NCBI GenBank assembly: GCA_029866125.1
Contig: JARWZZ010000019.1
Location: 186,001-250,000, forward strand
DNA from: Limnobacter sp.
GTDB taxonomy: Bacteria > Pseudomonadota > Gammaproteobacteria > Burkholderiales > Burkholderiaceae_B
DNA: 64,000 nt
Direction of reading: 5' to 3'
Below the pieces are notes generated by a model. It did not search any database. It was not told the origin of the DNA and was given only the letters and a program-made list of their open reading frames with translations. A program made the position numbers and the translations under genes. Shown here in pieces: positions 8,775 to 17,209 of this stretch. The number at the start of each line of letters is the position of its first letter. Within the stretch, counting starts at the first letter, position 1.

Positions 8775-9671
8775 ATGATTCAGCCCCTAAAAGAAGCTCA
8801 ACTCCAGCATACCTCCTTGGAGGAGGCAATCCAGCGTTTGGCCCATGCCGGTTCAACCCATGCACCAGGCGATTCAGTCGGCTTGGGTATTGTGGTTGGG
8901 GGGCAAGTCCCCGCAGTTTTAGCGGCACGCATCATGGCCCTTCAACTCACCTCTCAACCGGCACCGGTCCATATCTATTTACCCAAACCTTTTCATGCCT
9001 TGATGGAAATGGATGTTTGGGCACCTGCAATCAGGGATGCCAACGATTTAATCCAGTCCAAATCCGCCAAGTTTTGGAGGTCAAGTCAGCAGCTCATCGT
9101 TCAGCCGCTTTCCGACCAAGGCATCAGCACCGCTGTTTTCCTAGGCAGTGGAGTCGGGGCCAGTTCATGGGCTGACCCTACCCTTGCCAAAGCACTCTGC
9201 CAAGGCTTGGACCAAGCGATGATCGTGCAACAGGTCGACCCGTTTTTGGACTCTGCTTTGGCGTCAAATCTATCCAGCCCTGCGCTACAGGCTGGGCCGC
9301 AGTCCTTGGCCAGGGCCACCCATGCCTACAGGTCAAAGGCCCCCAATATGCTCAAAGCCTTGGTCTTTTTGTCGGCAGAGGCTTGGATGGGGCAAAACCC
9401 TCAGGTTTCAACACAACTGGCCTCTTGGTTGGATGAGCAGCAGTCCACCGCCAAGCGATTGAAGCTGCAATTGGACGTGTGCCGAATGTGTTTCGCGGTG
9501 CCAGACCCGCTTGCCCAGCGGCAGCTGAATGCAGTTGCCGTGTCTGTACAAACTTGCAACTGGGCCGACTTGCTGGGCTACATGGCCTACGCCGATCTGA
9601 TTGCCACCGATCAGAAAGAGTTAATCCTCGTGGCGAAGTCCATGGGCAAAGTCAGCTGTAACTTGTTGTGA
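8775..9671 (+). CDS. Protein of unknown function in polysaccharide locus
   Basis: 298 residues that I do not recognise. No signal peptide or long hydrophobic segment is obvious. There is a glycine-rich early strand (GLGIVVGGQVPAVLAARIM) and a second one (TAVFLGSGVGASSW), which could be nucleotide-binding loops but match no motif I know. Two Cys cluster at DVCRMCF. The gene follows the GT4 gene by 14 bp on the same strand and is the last of the polysaccharide genes before the porin, so it probably belongs to that transcription unit. Codon use is like its neighbours, so it is likely a real gene. Confidence 0.55.
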   Translation: MIQPLKEAQLQHTSLEEAIQRLAHAGSTHAPGDSVGLGIVVGGQVPAVLAARIMALQLTSQPAPVHIYLPKPFHALMEMDVWAPAIRDANDLIQSKSAKFWRSSQQLIVQPLSDQGISTAVFLGSGVGASSWADPTLAKALCQGLDQAMIVQQVDPFLDSALASNLSSPALQAGPQSLARATHAYRSKAPNMLKALVFLSAEAWMGQNPQVSTQLASWLDEQQSTAKRLKLQLDVCRMCFAVPDPLAQRQLNAVAVSVQTCNWADLLGYMAYADLIATDQKELILVAKSMGKVSCNLL

Positions 9672-9975
9672 AAACATCACAGGTCTAGGGTGGCATTCAG
9701 AAATTCTTCCTGCTCTGATGTTTGACACGACAAAGGCTGCAAACCCAAGCAATATCAGGGGTTTGTGTGCTTTGGGTCTGGCGGATAAAAGGGCGGCTTT
9801 AAGTGTTCGGCCCGGATTGATCTGGGCAGATGTTGTGGTTCAGCGACAAAACCCCCGGTTTTTGAATGGGCAACTAATTATTTGGTTGGTCGGATTCAGG
9901 GACAACGTGTACATTGTCTCTCGTGCCTCAGGCAACTGTGGCAAGCAATCAACCAACATCAAAAAGGGTGAATAT
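9672..9975 (+). promoter_or_regulatory. Porin upstream region with imperfect palindrome (9901-9918)
   Basis: This 304-bp stretch has no gene of its own, although the porin frame stays open back to 9718. It must hold the porin promoter and leader. At 9901-9918 the sequence GACAACGTGTACATTGTC matches its reverse complement at 14 of 18 positions, with perfect outer arms GACAA/TTGTC. It lies about 58 bp before the porin ATG, so it could be an operator or a leader hairpin. I could not assign clear -35/-10 boxes. AAAAAGGGTG just before the ATG region provides a purine-rich ribosome site. Confidence 0.35.
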
Positions 9976-11040
9976 ATGAACAAGAAGCTTCTAGCTGCTA
10001 CTCTGGGTCTGGCCTTCGCCGCCCCAGCTTTCGCTGACTCATCAAGCGTAGTTCTGTACGGTCGTCTGCACCAGGCTCTGGAACTGAACAGCGTTGACAC
10101 TGGCGTTGCCGGTGGTGATCGCACTTCCGACATGAACTTGGCCGGCTACTCTTCACGTATCGGCGTGAACGTTAAGGAAGATCTGGGCGGTGGCCTGAGC
10201 TTCATCGGTGGTTACGAGTGGGGCACAAACGTTGAAGCCGCTGGTAACACAATCGCTGGTCGCAATGCCTTCGTAGGTATGGCTGGTAGTTTTGGCCGCG
10301 TAACAGCTGGTATTCAAGACGGTGGTAACGGTACAGTTGCTCCTTTGTATGTTCAGGCTTCTAAGTACCACCTGAACGGCCAAAACAATGCTGGTTCATT
10401 GACCAACATTGGTAGCGCTGACTTCACACCAGCCACTCCTGGCGCGACAGATGCGGTTATCAACCGTAAGCAGCGTGCTGACAACTCTTTGGGTTACGCT
10501 GGTTCATTCGGCGGCCTGAACGTGACAGCTCGTCACTCAATGGCTGGTGCTAACCAAGCTGCTGGTTCAGCAACTGGTACAGAAAACGACGTAACACTGT
10601 CAGAAGCCGCTGTTGACTACAAAATCGGCAATCTGGAAATCGGTGGTGGTGTTGCTACATACCGCTACGAAGCTCCAGAACCAGCTGGTTCAATCGACAA
10701 CGTTTACCAGTTGGGCGCTAAGTACACATTCGGCGCACTGTCACTTGCTGGTCTGTATGGTTCATCCAGCTTCAACGGTGCTGGTCAGGCCGACCGTGAT
10801 GACTTCGGTGTATCTGCTGAGTACAAGCTGACTGCAAACGCAGGTATCACAGCTTCTTACGGCGATGCTGAACTGTCTGGTTCACGCGATGCTAACCAAG
10901 CTCAAGTAATCGGTTACTACGACTTCAGCAAGCGCACACGTGCATATGCTGGTTTGAACCGTACTACATTCGACAACGTTGCAAACGCTGCTGAAACAGA
11001 CGTGCAATCAGTTGTAATGGGTCTGCGTCACAACTTCTAA
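9976..11040 (+). CDS. Major outer-membrane porin (Gram-negative OmpC-like family)
   Basis: 354 residues. I chose ATG 9976 because it opens a perfect signal peptide (MNKKLLAATLGLAFAAPAFA, cut before DSSSV); the track start at 9718 would bury it. The mature part begins SVVLYGRLHQALELNSVD, typical of betaproteobacterial trimeric porins, and ends in the C-terminal Phe (GLRHNF) required for BAM-mediated insertion. It forms a 16-strand general diffusion channel. Codon use is strikingly restricted (GGT, GCT, GTA, AAC, CTG), unlike the surrounding genes, which fits very high expression. A strong hairpin terminator follows directly. It is monocistronic. Confidence 0.93.
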   Translation: MNKKLLAATLGLAFAAPAFADSSSVVLYGRLHQALELNSVDTGVAGGDRTSDMNLAGYSSRIGVNVKEDLGGGLSFIGGYEWGTNVEAAGNTIAGRNAFVGMAGSFGRVTAGIQDGGNGTVAPLYVQASKYHLNGQNNAGSLTNIGSADFTPATPGATDAVINRKQRADNSLGYAGSFGGLNVTARHSMAGANQAAGSATGTENDVTLSEAAVDYKIGNLEIGGGVATYRYEAPEPAGSIDNVYQLGAKYTFGALSLAGLYGSSSFNGAGQADRDDFGVSAEYKLTANAGITASYGDAELSGSRDANQAQVIGYYDFSKRTRAYAGLNRTTFDNVANAAETDVQSVVMGLRHNF

Positions 11041-11083
11041 TTTCTGGCAGCACCTCGTGCTGCTTGAGTTAGAGAAGTGAAGT

Positions 11084-11115
11084 AAAAAAGCCATCCTTCG
11101 GGATGGCTTTTTTTT
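11084..11115 (+). terminator. Rho-independent terminator of the porin gene (bidirectional)
   Basis: A perfect 7-bp stem GCCATCC / GGATGGC with a TTCG tetraloop (11090-11107), preceded by A6 and followed by T8. It lies about 45 bp after the porin stop. The flanking A and T runs mean it can also stop transcripts from the minus-strand gene that ends at 11160. Confidence 0.93.
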
Positions 11116-11159
11116 AGTTAACTTCCAGTTCACTTTTTACGGGGCTTACCTTTTTTAGG

Positions 11160-12416
11160 TCAGAACCAGTATCCCACATTGGCTTTGATTGCCTCTGAAC
11201 CTTTTCCTGTCTGATATCCAACACCCGCACGCACATAGCTTGAGTTATCCAGTGCATTTCTGTTATTGCCGATTGTGACTCCCACTTCTTGGAATTCTTT
11301 CATAAAAGGTTTTTCGCTTCCAAAGTAGCGTGTATCAATCACAGAGTATTCCACCGCCAGTTTTTTACCAAATACATTCACTGGCTGAGAGACCAACAAT
11401 CCATTGCGGAACGCACTGTTTTTTACATCAGGATCAAAGCTGTATTCGCCTGCGGTGAACTTCGATGTTTGATAAATACCCACCATATTGCCGATGGCCA
11501 TATCCAAACCCAAAGCTTCGAAACCGTAAACGCTTGAAAGTGTTGCAGAGTAGACGCCCGCAACAGTGGCTCTGTCTTCAGATCCTACTACTCCGTATTT
11601 AACTGCGGGCGTAATCGCCCAATTGCTTTGCACGGGGAGCCTCAATGCCATACCAAGTCCGGTTTGGTAAGATTGTGCGCCATCAATCTCAGTCAGTGTA
11701 AGTGGCAGAGAAAAAATCAATTGACGAGACGGGTTGGAATCAAAACGCACTGTGTAACTTAAAGGTAGGCTGGTGACATTGACTGTACCGCCTGAATTGT
11801 CTAGCTTGTAACTGCCCGCGTCGGCACCCACTCCGATCAAGTTTTCATTGCTCGTGGGTTCCTTGCCCGTCAAGCTGACCGGGCCAGAAGTACCAACTGC
11901 AAAATCGTTTGCAATCATGTTTGGAATTAAGCCGCCCGCTCCCGAAATGGCGCTTGAGGGCGAACTTTGAGCTTGAGCTTTAAGAATTCTACCCGCAAGG
12001 TTGGTTTTCTTAATGAACTCAACAAATTGGTCCTCGGCATTATCTCTAGCGGCAACCACGTTAGCGCCTTGCCCCACAATCCGTTCATTTACCCCTAATT
12101 CAGGGAATGAGAAATTAAGCACGGCTGAGTTGGGTTGGTAACTCATTTGAAGGGAGATGTCTGCAAAACGAGCGTTTATATTGACGCCTTCAGTTTTACT
12201 TTGGTAGGCATTACTTACAGATTCAATTGATTCAAATGAATCTATAAAAGTATCTGCTTTAGAGCTGCAAAGTACTGGGGTGCTGGAAGTTGTGCCCGAC
12301 GTGGATGTAACTTGTGCAGAAAAAGAGAATGATTGACTACATATTTGTTGGGCGAACGCTCCGCCAGATGGGATTAATAAACTTGAAATGATTATAGGTA
12401 AAACCTTAACTTTCAT
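11160..12416 (-). CDS. Exported, probably outer-membrane beta-barrel protein of unknown function
   Basis: 418 residues. The start gives a signal peptide (MKVKVLPIIISSLLIPSGGAFA, cut before QQICS). The C-terminal half alternates polar and hydrophobic residues in strand-like blocks, and the chain ends NVGYWF, the aromatic terminus of barrel proteins recognised by BAM. The first ~150 mature residues are Ser/Thr-rich and look like a surface or periplasmic domain. The proline-poor middle (SYTVRFDSNPSRQLIFSLPL) reads like barrel strands. I cannot match it to a named family. It faces the porin gene and shares its bidirectional terminator. The upstream 215 bp are AT-rich with a palindrome. Confidence 0.7.
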   Translation of the reverse strand: MKVKVLPIIISSLLIPSGGAFAQQICSQSFSFSAQVTSTSGTTSSTPVLCSSKADTFIDSFESIESVSNAYQSKTEGVNINARFADISLQMSYQPNSAVLNFSFPELGVNERIVGQGANVVAARDNAEDQFVEFIKKTNLAGRILKAQAQSSPSSAISGAGGLIPNMIANDFAVGTSGPVSLTGKEPTSNENLIGVGADAGSYKLDNSGGTVNVTSLPLSYTVRFDSNPSRQLIFSLPLTLTEIDGAQSYQTGLGMALRLPVQSNWAITPAVKYGVVGSEDRATVAGVYSATLSSVYGFEALGLDMAIGNMVGIYQTSKFTAGEYSFDPDVKNSAFRNGLLVSQPVNVFGKKLAVEYSVIDTRYFGSEKPFMKEFQEVGVTIGNNRNALDNSSYVRAGVGYQTGKGSEAIKANVGYWF

Positions 12417-12562
12417 CGCTATCTCCAGAATCCATGATTTTTATTTTGGGGGGTCTGAAGCAGGGGTTTATTGGGATGGAAGTACAACCGATGGTAGATA
12501 ATTTCAACAACATACAACCCATTACTTCTCGTTCAAGATTAGCAAAAATCTTTAAAACGAAA

Positions 12563-12590
12563 AAAGTTAAGCTGCTCAAAAGTTAACTTT
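12563..12590 (-). promoter_or_regulatory. Palindromic candidate operator upstream of the exported barrel gene
   Basis: Inside the 215-bp AT-rich gap 12417-12631 there is a perfect 12-bp palindrome AAAGTTAACTTT (12579-12590) and an extra half-site AAAGTTAA 16 bp to its left (12563-12570). It lies about 150-170 bp before the ATG of the minus-strand gene that starts at 12416, a common place for an activator or repressor site. No regulator is known; assignment is by symmetry only. Confidence 0.35.
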
Positions 12591-12631
12591 GTCGCCTAAA
12601 TTGGGTACATTGTGTAATTATTATTGCTTCA

Positions 12632-13021
12632 TTATTTAAGATTTACATCCAGTTGAACGCCACACATCGGGCCTTTGTAGCCACCGCCTTTGCGATGGTT
12701 GCTCATGCAACCTAGGGATGTGGTAGCAAGCTGGTCCTCGCTTAGGCGTAGGCCGAAGAACAAATCGTGCCGGTCTGCAGCAGCGTCTTTGTTGAGTTTG
12801 AATACCCAATCGCCACTGCGCCAATTCACAGAGAGAGGGATTCGGTTGCGGTTTTGGCTCAGGTTAAAACCCAAACCCTTTTCTTGATAGTCGAAGTAGG
12901 TCCAACGCCCCCATTTGCTTAAAGGGTTTTGGTCATCCAAGTTGAGGGTTACACCGTTGGCCTGCGCGGAAGCACCGCCCGATAAGGCGGTAAGACAAAG
13001 GCAGAAAAGTAGCTTCTTCAT
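12632..13021 (-). CDS. Small exported protein of unknown function
   Basis: 129 residues with a clear signal peptide (MKKLLFCLCLTALSGGASA, cut before QANGV). The mature ~110 residues contain many aromatic and charged residues (WGRWTYFDYQEKGLGFN) and two Cys near the C-terminus (LGCMSNHRK and PMCGVQL) that could form one disulfide in the periplasm. No family recognised. It is monocistronic, with the exported barrel gene next downstream on the same strand after a 215-bp gap. It may be a small beta-rich periplasmic protein, but that is a guess from composition. Confidence 0.6.
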   Translation of the reverse strand: MKKLLFCLCLTALSGGASAQANGVTLNLDDQNPLSKWGRWTYFDYQEKGLGFNLSQNRNRIPLSVNWRSGDWVFKLNKDAAADRHDLFFGLRLSEDQLATTSLGCMSNHRKGGGYKGPMCGVQLDVNLK

Positions 13022-13143
13022 TTCATTACCCCCTTAAAGGATAATTGTGCTCCCCGTTGAATGGGAACTATCACGTTGCTTAAATGATCGGCCCAAATGC
13101 AAGGAATTAATACCCTGTTAAGAGGGGGAAAATTCTCACAGTT

Positions 13144-13194
13144 TGATCAATGGCCCGATCAATTGATCTGTCAATGAGCGCTCTGTGTCAATGA
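13144..13194 (-). promoter_or_regulatory. Repeat-rich promoter-like block upstream of small exported protein
   Basis: Within the 240-bp gap 13022-13261 there are two exact direct repeats TGTCAATGA (13169-13177 and 13186-13194, 17 bp apart), a perfect 12-bp palindrome GATCAATTGATC (13157-13168) and a TGATCA (13144-13149). Read on the minus strand, the direct repeats give two TTGACA hexamers. It lies 120-170 bp before the small exported protein start, so it is a candidate regulated promoter; -10 elements are not convincing. Confidence 0.35.
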
Positions 13195-13261
13195 CAGGCA
13201 GCGTGAAATAAAAGCTTACTTAAAATTGTGTATTTAAATCAATACTTTCAGGCTACTACTT

Positions 13262-14260
13262 TTAAACGGATTGAAGACCGAGCTTTTTAAACAACAATTC
13301 ATCTTTCAGGGAGTCGGGGTTGTCGGTCACCAACAACTTTTCACCGTAAAAAATCGAATTGGCACCAGCCAAAAAGCACAGCGCTTGGGTGCTTTCGCTC
13401 ATTTCTTCACGCCCGGCTGACAACCTGACGTAGGACTTTGGCATTGTGATGCGGGCCACCGCGATGGTACGCACAAACTCCAAGGGGTCCAACTCCTCCC
13501 GGCCTGCAAGGGGCGTTCCTTCCACTTGTACCAAGTTGTTGATGGGAACAGATTCAGGCGGGGTTTCCATATTCGCCAACTGTGCGATAAGCCCTGCGCG
13601 TTGGGTGGGTGTTTCGCCCATGCCTACAATGCCGCCGCAGCACACTTTAATGCCAGCGTCGCGCACGTTATCCAGCGTGTCCAATCGGTCTTGGTAGGTG
13701 CGTGTGGAAATGATGTCGCCGTAAAAATCGGGAGAGGTGTCTAGGTTGTGGTTGTAATAGTCCAGCCCCGCATCGCGCAGTGCTTTGGCTTGTTGGTCTT
13801 TCAACATGCCCAGGGTTACGCAAGTTTCAAGGCCCAGCCCTTTGACTGCAGTCACCATTTCGGCCACTTGCTCAATTTGATGGTCTTTGGGGCTGCGCCA
13901 TGCCGCACCCATGCAAAAACGGGATGCACCTTTGTCTTTGGCCGCTTGGGCTGCTTGCAGCACTTCGTTCAAGGGCATTAGCTTTTCCGCTTCTACCCCG
14001 GTGTCGTATTTGGCCGATTGTGGGCAGTAGGCGCAGTCTTCTGGGCAGCCGCCGGTTTTGATGGACAGTAAGGTGGACAATTGCACCTGATTGGGATTGA
14101 AGTTTTCGCGATGTATTTGTTGCGCTTTGAACATCAAGTCGTTGAAAGGTAGCTTAAACAGGGCTTCAATTTGCTCGACTGTCCAACGGGTTGCGGCTTC
14201 ACCGGCATGCGTAGGGGCAGTGTTGCTTTTGTTTTGAACCCAAGTGATTTGGCTTTCCAT
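13262..14260 (-). CDS. bioB: Biotin synthase
   Basis: 332 residues. BioB is a radical SAM enzyme that inserts sulfur into dethiobiotin, the last step of biotin synthesis. The radical SAM CxxxCxxC cluster motif is visible as CPEDCAYC (Cys72, 76, 79). The enzyme keeps the family landmarks [18 protein letters not shown] and RLSAGREEM, the last holding the Arg of the auxiliary [2Fe-2S] site. The length is normal (E. coli BioB is 346). It is the last gene of the minus-strand run bioF-esterase-bioC-bioD-bioA-bioB, 58 bp after bioA. No hairpin terminator is obvious after it. Confidence 0.97.
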   Translation of the reverse strand: MESQITWVQNKSNTAPTHAGEAATRWTVEQIEALFKLPFNDLMFKAQQIHRENFNPNQVQLSTLLSIKTGGCPEDCAYCPQSAKYDTGVEAEKLMPLNEVLQAAQAAKDKGASRFCMGAAWRSPKDHQIEQVAEMVTAVKGLGLETCVTLGMLKDQQAKALRDAGLDYYNHNLDTSPDFYGDIISTRTYQDRLDTLDNVRDAGIKVCCGGIVGMGETPTQRAGLIAQLANMETPPESVPINNLVQVEGTPLAGREELDPLEFVRTIAVARITMPKSYVRLSAGREEMSESTQALCFLAGANSIFYGEKLLVTDNPDSLKDELLFKKLGLQSV

Positions 14261-14318
14261 GTTTAAACCTTTCGAAATCTTTCATTAAGCGATGCGCTAT
14301 TGTAAATCCCAATGCAGA

Positions 14319-15704
14319 TCAAAATAACTCGGTGTTGATGGGCTTGGCTTCCGAGTTGTTTGAATTTTCTTTGCTTTTCCAGTCTTCGAGTACTTTGAGT
14401 AGCACTTCATAGGCCCAGTTCAGGGTGTTTTCGCTGGTGCAGTAAGGGGGTATCCAGTACATGGTGTTGCCCAAAGGGCGCACTAAAATGCCGTGTTCTA
14501 GAAAAGCCTCGCGAATCCATTGGCTGTTGCTGGAGCCATAAGCCGCGTTTTGACTTTTGAATTCAAATGCGGCAATGGTGCCTTGTACTCGTGGGTTGTT
14601 CAGGCAAGGGTGGCAGGCCAGGGTGGGCAGCCATTTTCGATGCGTGTCCTCCAGCATTTGGATTTGTTGCCAAGTGCGTGGGTCGTCAAAGAGTTCAAGG
14701 CTGGCCAAGGCCGCAGCGCACCCCAAGGGGTTGGCAGTGTACGAGTGGCCGTGCAGCAGGGCCTTGTTGACGTCATCGCTCCAAAAAGCGTTGTAAATCG
14801 CGTCTGTGGCTAGTGTGGCGGCCATGGGCATGAAGCCGCCGGTCAGGCCTTTGGAAATGCAAATCATGTCGGGCTGCCCAGCTTCAGTCAGTTGCTCGCT
14901 GGCAAACAAGGTGCCTGTGCGGCCAAAACCGGTCATCACTTCATCGTAAATGACCAACATGCCCGCTTGGCGGCATGTGGACGCAATTTTGCTCACATGG
15001 TCGGGCCGCATCATGATCATGCCGCTTGCACCTTGCACCAGTGGTTCAAGAATCACAGCGGCGTAGTGGCCGGGTGCTTTGTCCAACAGGTTTTGGAGCT
15101 GCGCGAGGGCGGCGTCTTCAGTGCAAGCGCAAACCCCGGTGTCGATGAAGTCCACATCGAACAACCACGGGGTAAACGGGTCGTAAAAGCCGCTGGACCG
15201 CCCTGCGGACATGGCCCCGAAGGTGTCCCCATGATAGCCGCCGCGCAAGGCTATGAGGCCTTTTCGGGGCTCGGCCTTGTTGTTCCAGTACTGGAAGGCC
15301 ATTTTCAAGGCCACTTCAATGGCGGTGGAGCCGTTGTCGGAATAAAACACTTTGCCCATGGACTTGGGGGCTTTGGCAATCAAGCGTTTGGCCAATTCCA
15401 CCGCGGGTGGGTGGGTGATGCCTGCAAACATCACATGTTCCATGGTGTGCGCTTGGTGGGCTATTGCACCGGCAATGTGCGGGTTGCAGTGGCCGTGAAT
15501 ATTGACCCACCAGCTGGACACAGCGTCAAAGTACTTGTTACCGTTTTGGTCGTACAGAAACTCGTTTTCTCCACGCACCAAGGCCAGTGCCTGTTTGGCG
15601 GTTTTGGCTTGGGTAAACGGGTGCCAGCAATAATCGGCATCGTCCTGGTGCAGTGTGTTTGTAGGGGTTGGCAGTGTTTGTGGTGTTTGTGGTGGTTGAG
15701 GCAT
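14319..15704 (-). CDS. bioA: Adenosylmethionine-8-amino-7-oxononanoate aminotransferase
   Basis: 461 residues from ATG 15704, which overlaps the bioD stop as ATGA; the longer track start (15785) lies inside bioD. BioA is a PLP enzyme that uses SAM as amino donor to convert KAPA to DAPA. Visible family features are WHPFTQ near the N-terminus (substrate site), the SSWWVNIHGHCNP segment, GGYHGDTFGAMS, and LVIYDEVMTGFGRTG with its PLP-ring Asp. The Schiff-base Lys is in ICISKGLTGG. Translational coupling to bioD and closeness to bioB make its role certain. Confidence 0.96.
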   Translation of the reverse strand: MPQPPQTPQTLPTPTNTLHQDDADYCWHPFTQAKTAKQALALVRGENEFLYDQNGNKYFDAVSSWWVNIHGHCNPHIAGAIAHQAHTMEHVMFAGITHPPAVELAKRLIAKAPKSMGKVFYSDNGSTAIEVALKMAFQYWNNKAEPRKGLIALRGGYHGDTFGAMSAGRSSGFYDPFTPWLFDVDFIDTGVCACTEDAALAQLQNLLDKAPGHYAAVILEPLVQGASGMIMMRPDHVSKIASTCRQAGMLVIYDEVMTGFGRTGTLFASEQLTEAGQPDMICISKGLTGGFMPMAATLATDAIYNAFWSDDVNKALLHGHSYTANPLGCAAALASLELFDDPRTWQQIQMLEDTHRKWLPTLACHPCLNNPRVQGTIAAFEFKSQNAAYGSSNSQWIREAFLEHGILVRPLGNTMYWIPPYCTSENTLNWAYEVLLKVLEDWKSKENSNNSEAKPINTELF

Positions 15705-16354
15705 CACAGGCTTTCCAAGGCTTCGCGCAAAGCCACTGGCATGGCAATTTGTTTCAGATTGGCGCTTGAGGTGTCTTCCAACCATGGCAGTTCAGCCAGC
15801 ACTTTGACGCCAGAGAAGTGCTCAATGGCTTTTTTATTGGCGAGATTGCTGGGGCCGTTCAAAACCACACCCAACACCGGTACGCCTTTGTTTTTGAGGT
15901 GCTCCAAGGTCAAGCAGGTGTGGTTGATGGTGCCCAATCCGCTGCGTGCAACCACCAGTGCGGGCAATCCCAGATGCAGCATCAAGTCGCTCATGCAGTG
16001 TGTCCAATTGATGGGCACCATGCAGCCGCCTGCGCCTTCGACTACCCAGCGGTGACTCTTTGTGTGTGGCTGTGTTTGTTGTTCATGAAGCGGGGGCCAA
16101 ACAAAATCGTCAAGCTGAATGGAAACCCCATCCAACTGAGCAGATTGATGGGGCGACAAAGGCTGGGTAAGCCGATGGCGTTCGGGAAGGCAACGGCAGG
16201 ATGCAAGGCGAGTGACCAGCTCGGTGTCAGTTTCATCGTCCAATCCGCTTTGGATGGGCTTCCAATAGTCTGCCTGCCACTGCATGCAAAGCCAAGCGCT
16301 GAAAAGTGTTTTGCCCACGCCTGTGTCCGTGCCTGTCACAAATACGGTTTTCAT
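15704..16354 (-). CDS. bioD: Dethiobiotin synthetase
   Basis: 216 residues. BioD closes the ureido ring of biotin with ATP and CO2. The N-terminal P-loop reads VTGTDTGVGKTLFSAWL, the classic BioD form of Walker A with Thr and Lys. EGAGGCMVPIN is the second conserved glycine-rich motif, and LGTINHTCLTLEHLK is the conserved stretch near the nucleotide site. It lies 4 bp after bioC and its stop overlaps the bioA start. Length fits the family (E. coli 225). Confidence 0.95.
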   Translation of the reverse strand: MKTVFVTGTDTGVGKTLFSAWLCMQWQADYWKPIQSGLDDETDTELVTRLASCRCLPERHRLTQPLSPHQSAQLDGVSIQLDDFVWPPLHEQQTQPHTKSHRWVVEGAGGCMVPINWTHCMSDLMLHLGLPALVVARSGLGTINHTCLTLEHLKNKGVPVLGVVLNGPSNLANKKAIEHFSGVKVLAELPWLEDTSSANLKQIAMPVALREALESL

Positions 16355-16358
16355 GGGC

Positions 16359-17171
16359 CTACCCCCGTCGCAGAAAAAAGTAACCGACGCGGTGGTTTAA
16401 GGTGCACACATCTCCCAAATTTGCGATCACTTTACGCAATTTGACGGGTCTGTGATGCGGCTCGGGCGTGTCGGCCCCAATCGCACGCAGACTGCGCGCA
16501 AAAGACAGGCCACCCGAATGTTGGTCCAGGTATTCTTTTTGAAAGCTATGGGTTTCAATGCACAAGCCCTCAGCTTCGAAGTGTTTCAGCAAGGTTTGGA
16601 TGTCATCGAAGCTAGGCAAGGTGCGTAGCCCGCATGGCTCGCCCGCATCCAGATGGGCTTGCTTCCATGCTGCAAATGAACCCTCCAGCAACACACTAAA
16701 CACCACAGTATTGGAGATGGACAACCAGCCCCGCATGGTTTGATCCAAGCTTTTGAACCACTGCGCACACATATTGGACACGGTCAGTGAGTTGTTGGGC
16801 ACCCACAGGTGCTCAAGCGCCAGCTGCTCGCCGTCCATCAAATGGGTGTGCAGTTGGTCTGTGTAAGCCCGGCCCCAGGTGTTGTGTATGTGGTCCAGCA
16901 TGCCGGGGGCAATGTCAATGGCATGCACTGGGGTTTGGGGGTAGTGGTCAAGCAGCAATTGGGTCATGTAGCCCGTGCCGCAGCCAATGTCTAAACAGGC
17001 TTTGGGTTCAAACTTTTGGGGCAGCAGTTGGTTTAGCCAGTTCCATAAAAACTGGGATGACTCCCTTTGCACTCGGGCGTGGTCGTCATAACGCATGGCC
17101 GCTCCAGAAAATCGTTTGGAGTGTGGCAACGCGGGTGTAACGGGCGCCCTAGTAAGTTCAGATATCGTCAA
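16359..17171 (-). CDS. bioC: Malonyl-ACP O-methyltransferase
   Basis: About 270 residues. BioC methylates the free carboxyl of malonyl-ACP so that fatty acid synthesis can build pimeloyl-ACP methyl ester. A class I SAM methyltransferase motif I (ACLDIGCGTGYMTQLL) follows the BioC-like N-terminal helix region (FSGAAMRYDDHARVQRESSQ). The track start is TTG 17171; the in-frame ATG at Met26 would cut into the conserved helix, so a non-ATG start is likely but its exact position is open. The gene is preceded by the putative pimeloyl-ester esterase gene and followed 4 bp later by bioD. Confidence 0.88.
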   Translation of the reverse strand: MTISELTRAPVTPALPHSKRFSGAAMRYDDHARVQRESSQFLWNWLNQLLPQKFEPKACLDIGCGTGYMTQLLLDHYPQTPVHAIDIAPGMLDHIHNTWGRAYTDQLHTHLMDGEQLALEHLWVPNNSLTVSNMCAQWFKSLDQTMRGWLSISNTVVFSVLLEGSFAAWKQAHLDAGEPCGLRTLPSFDDIQTLLKHFEAEGLCIETHSFQKEYLDQHSGGLSFARSLRAIGADTPEPHHRPVKLRKVIANLGDVCTLNHRVGYFFLRRG

Positions 17172-17209
17172 TTGGATTGTCGTAAAGTCAGATTTTTGAA
17201 TGTGCTGTT

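Noticed and set aside
9718-9975. In-frame N-terminal extension of the porin (86 codons)
   Set aside because: It would place the signal peptide in the middle of the protein; ATG 9976 has the signal peptide directly after it and a purine-rich site upstream.
14892-16055. 387-residue plus-strand ORF
   Set aside because: Antisense shadow of bioA and bioD, whose motifs are complete.
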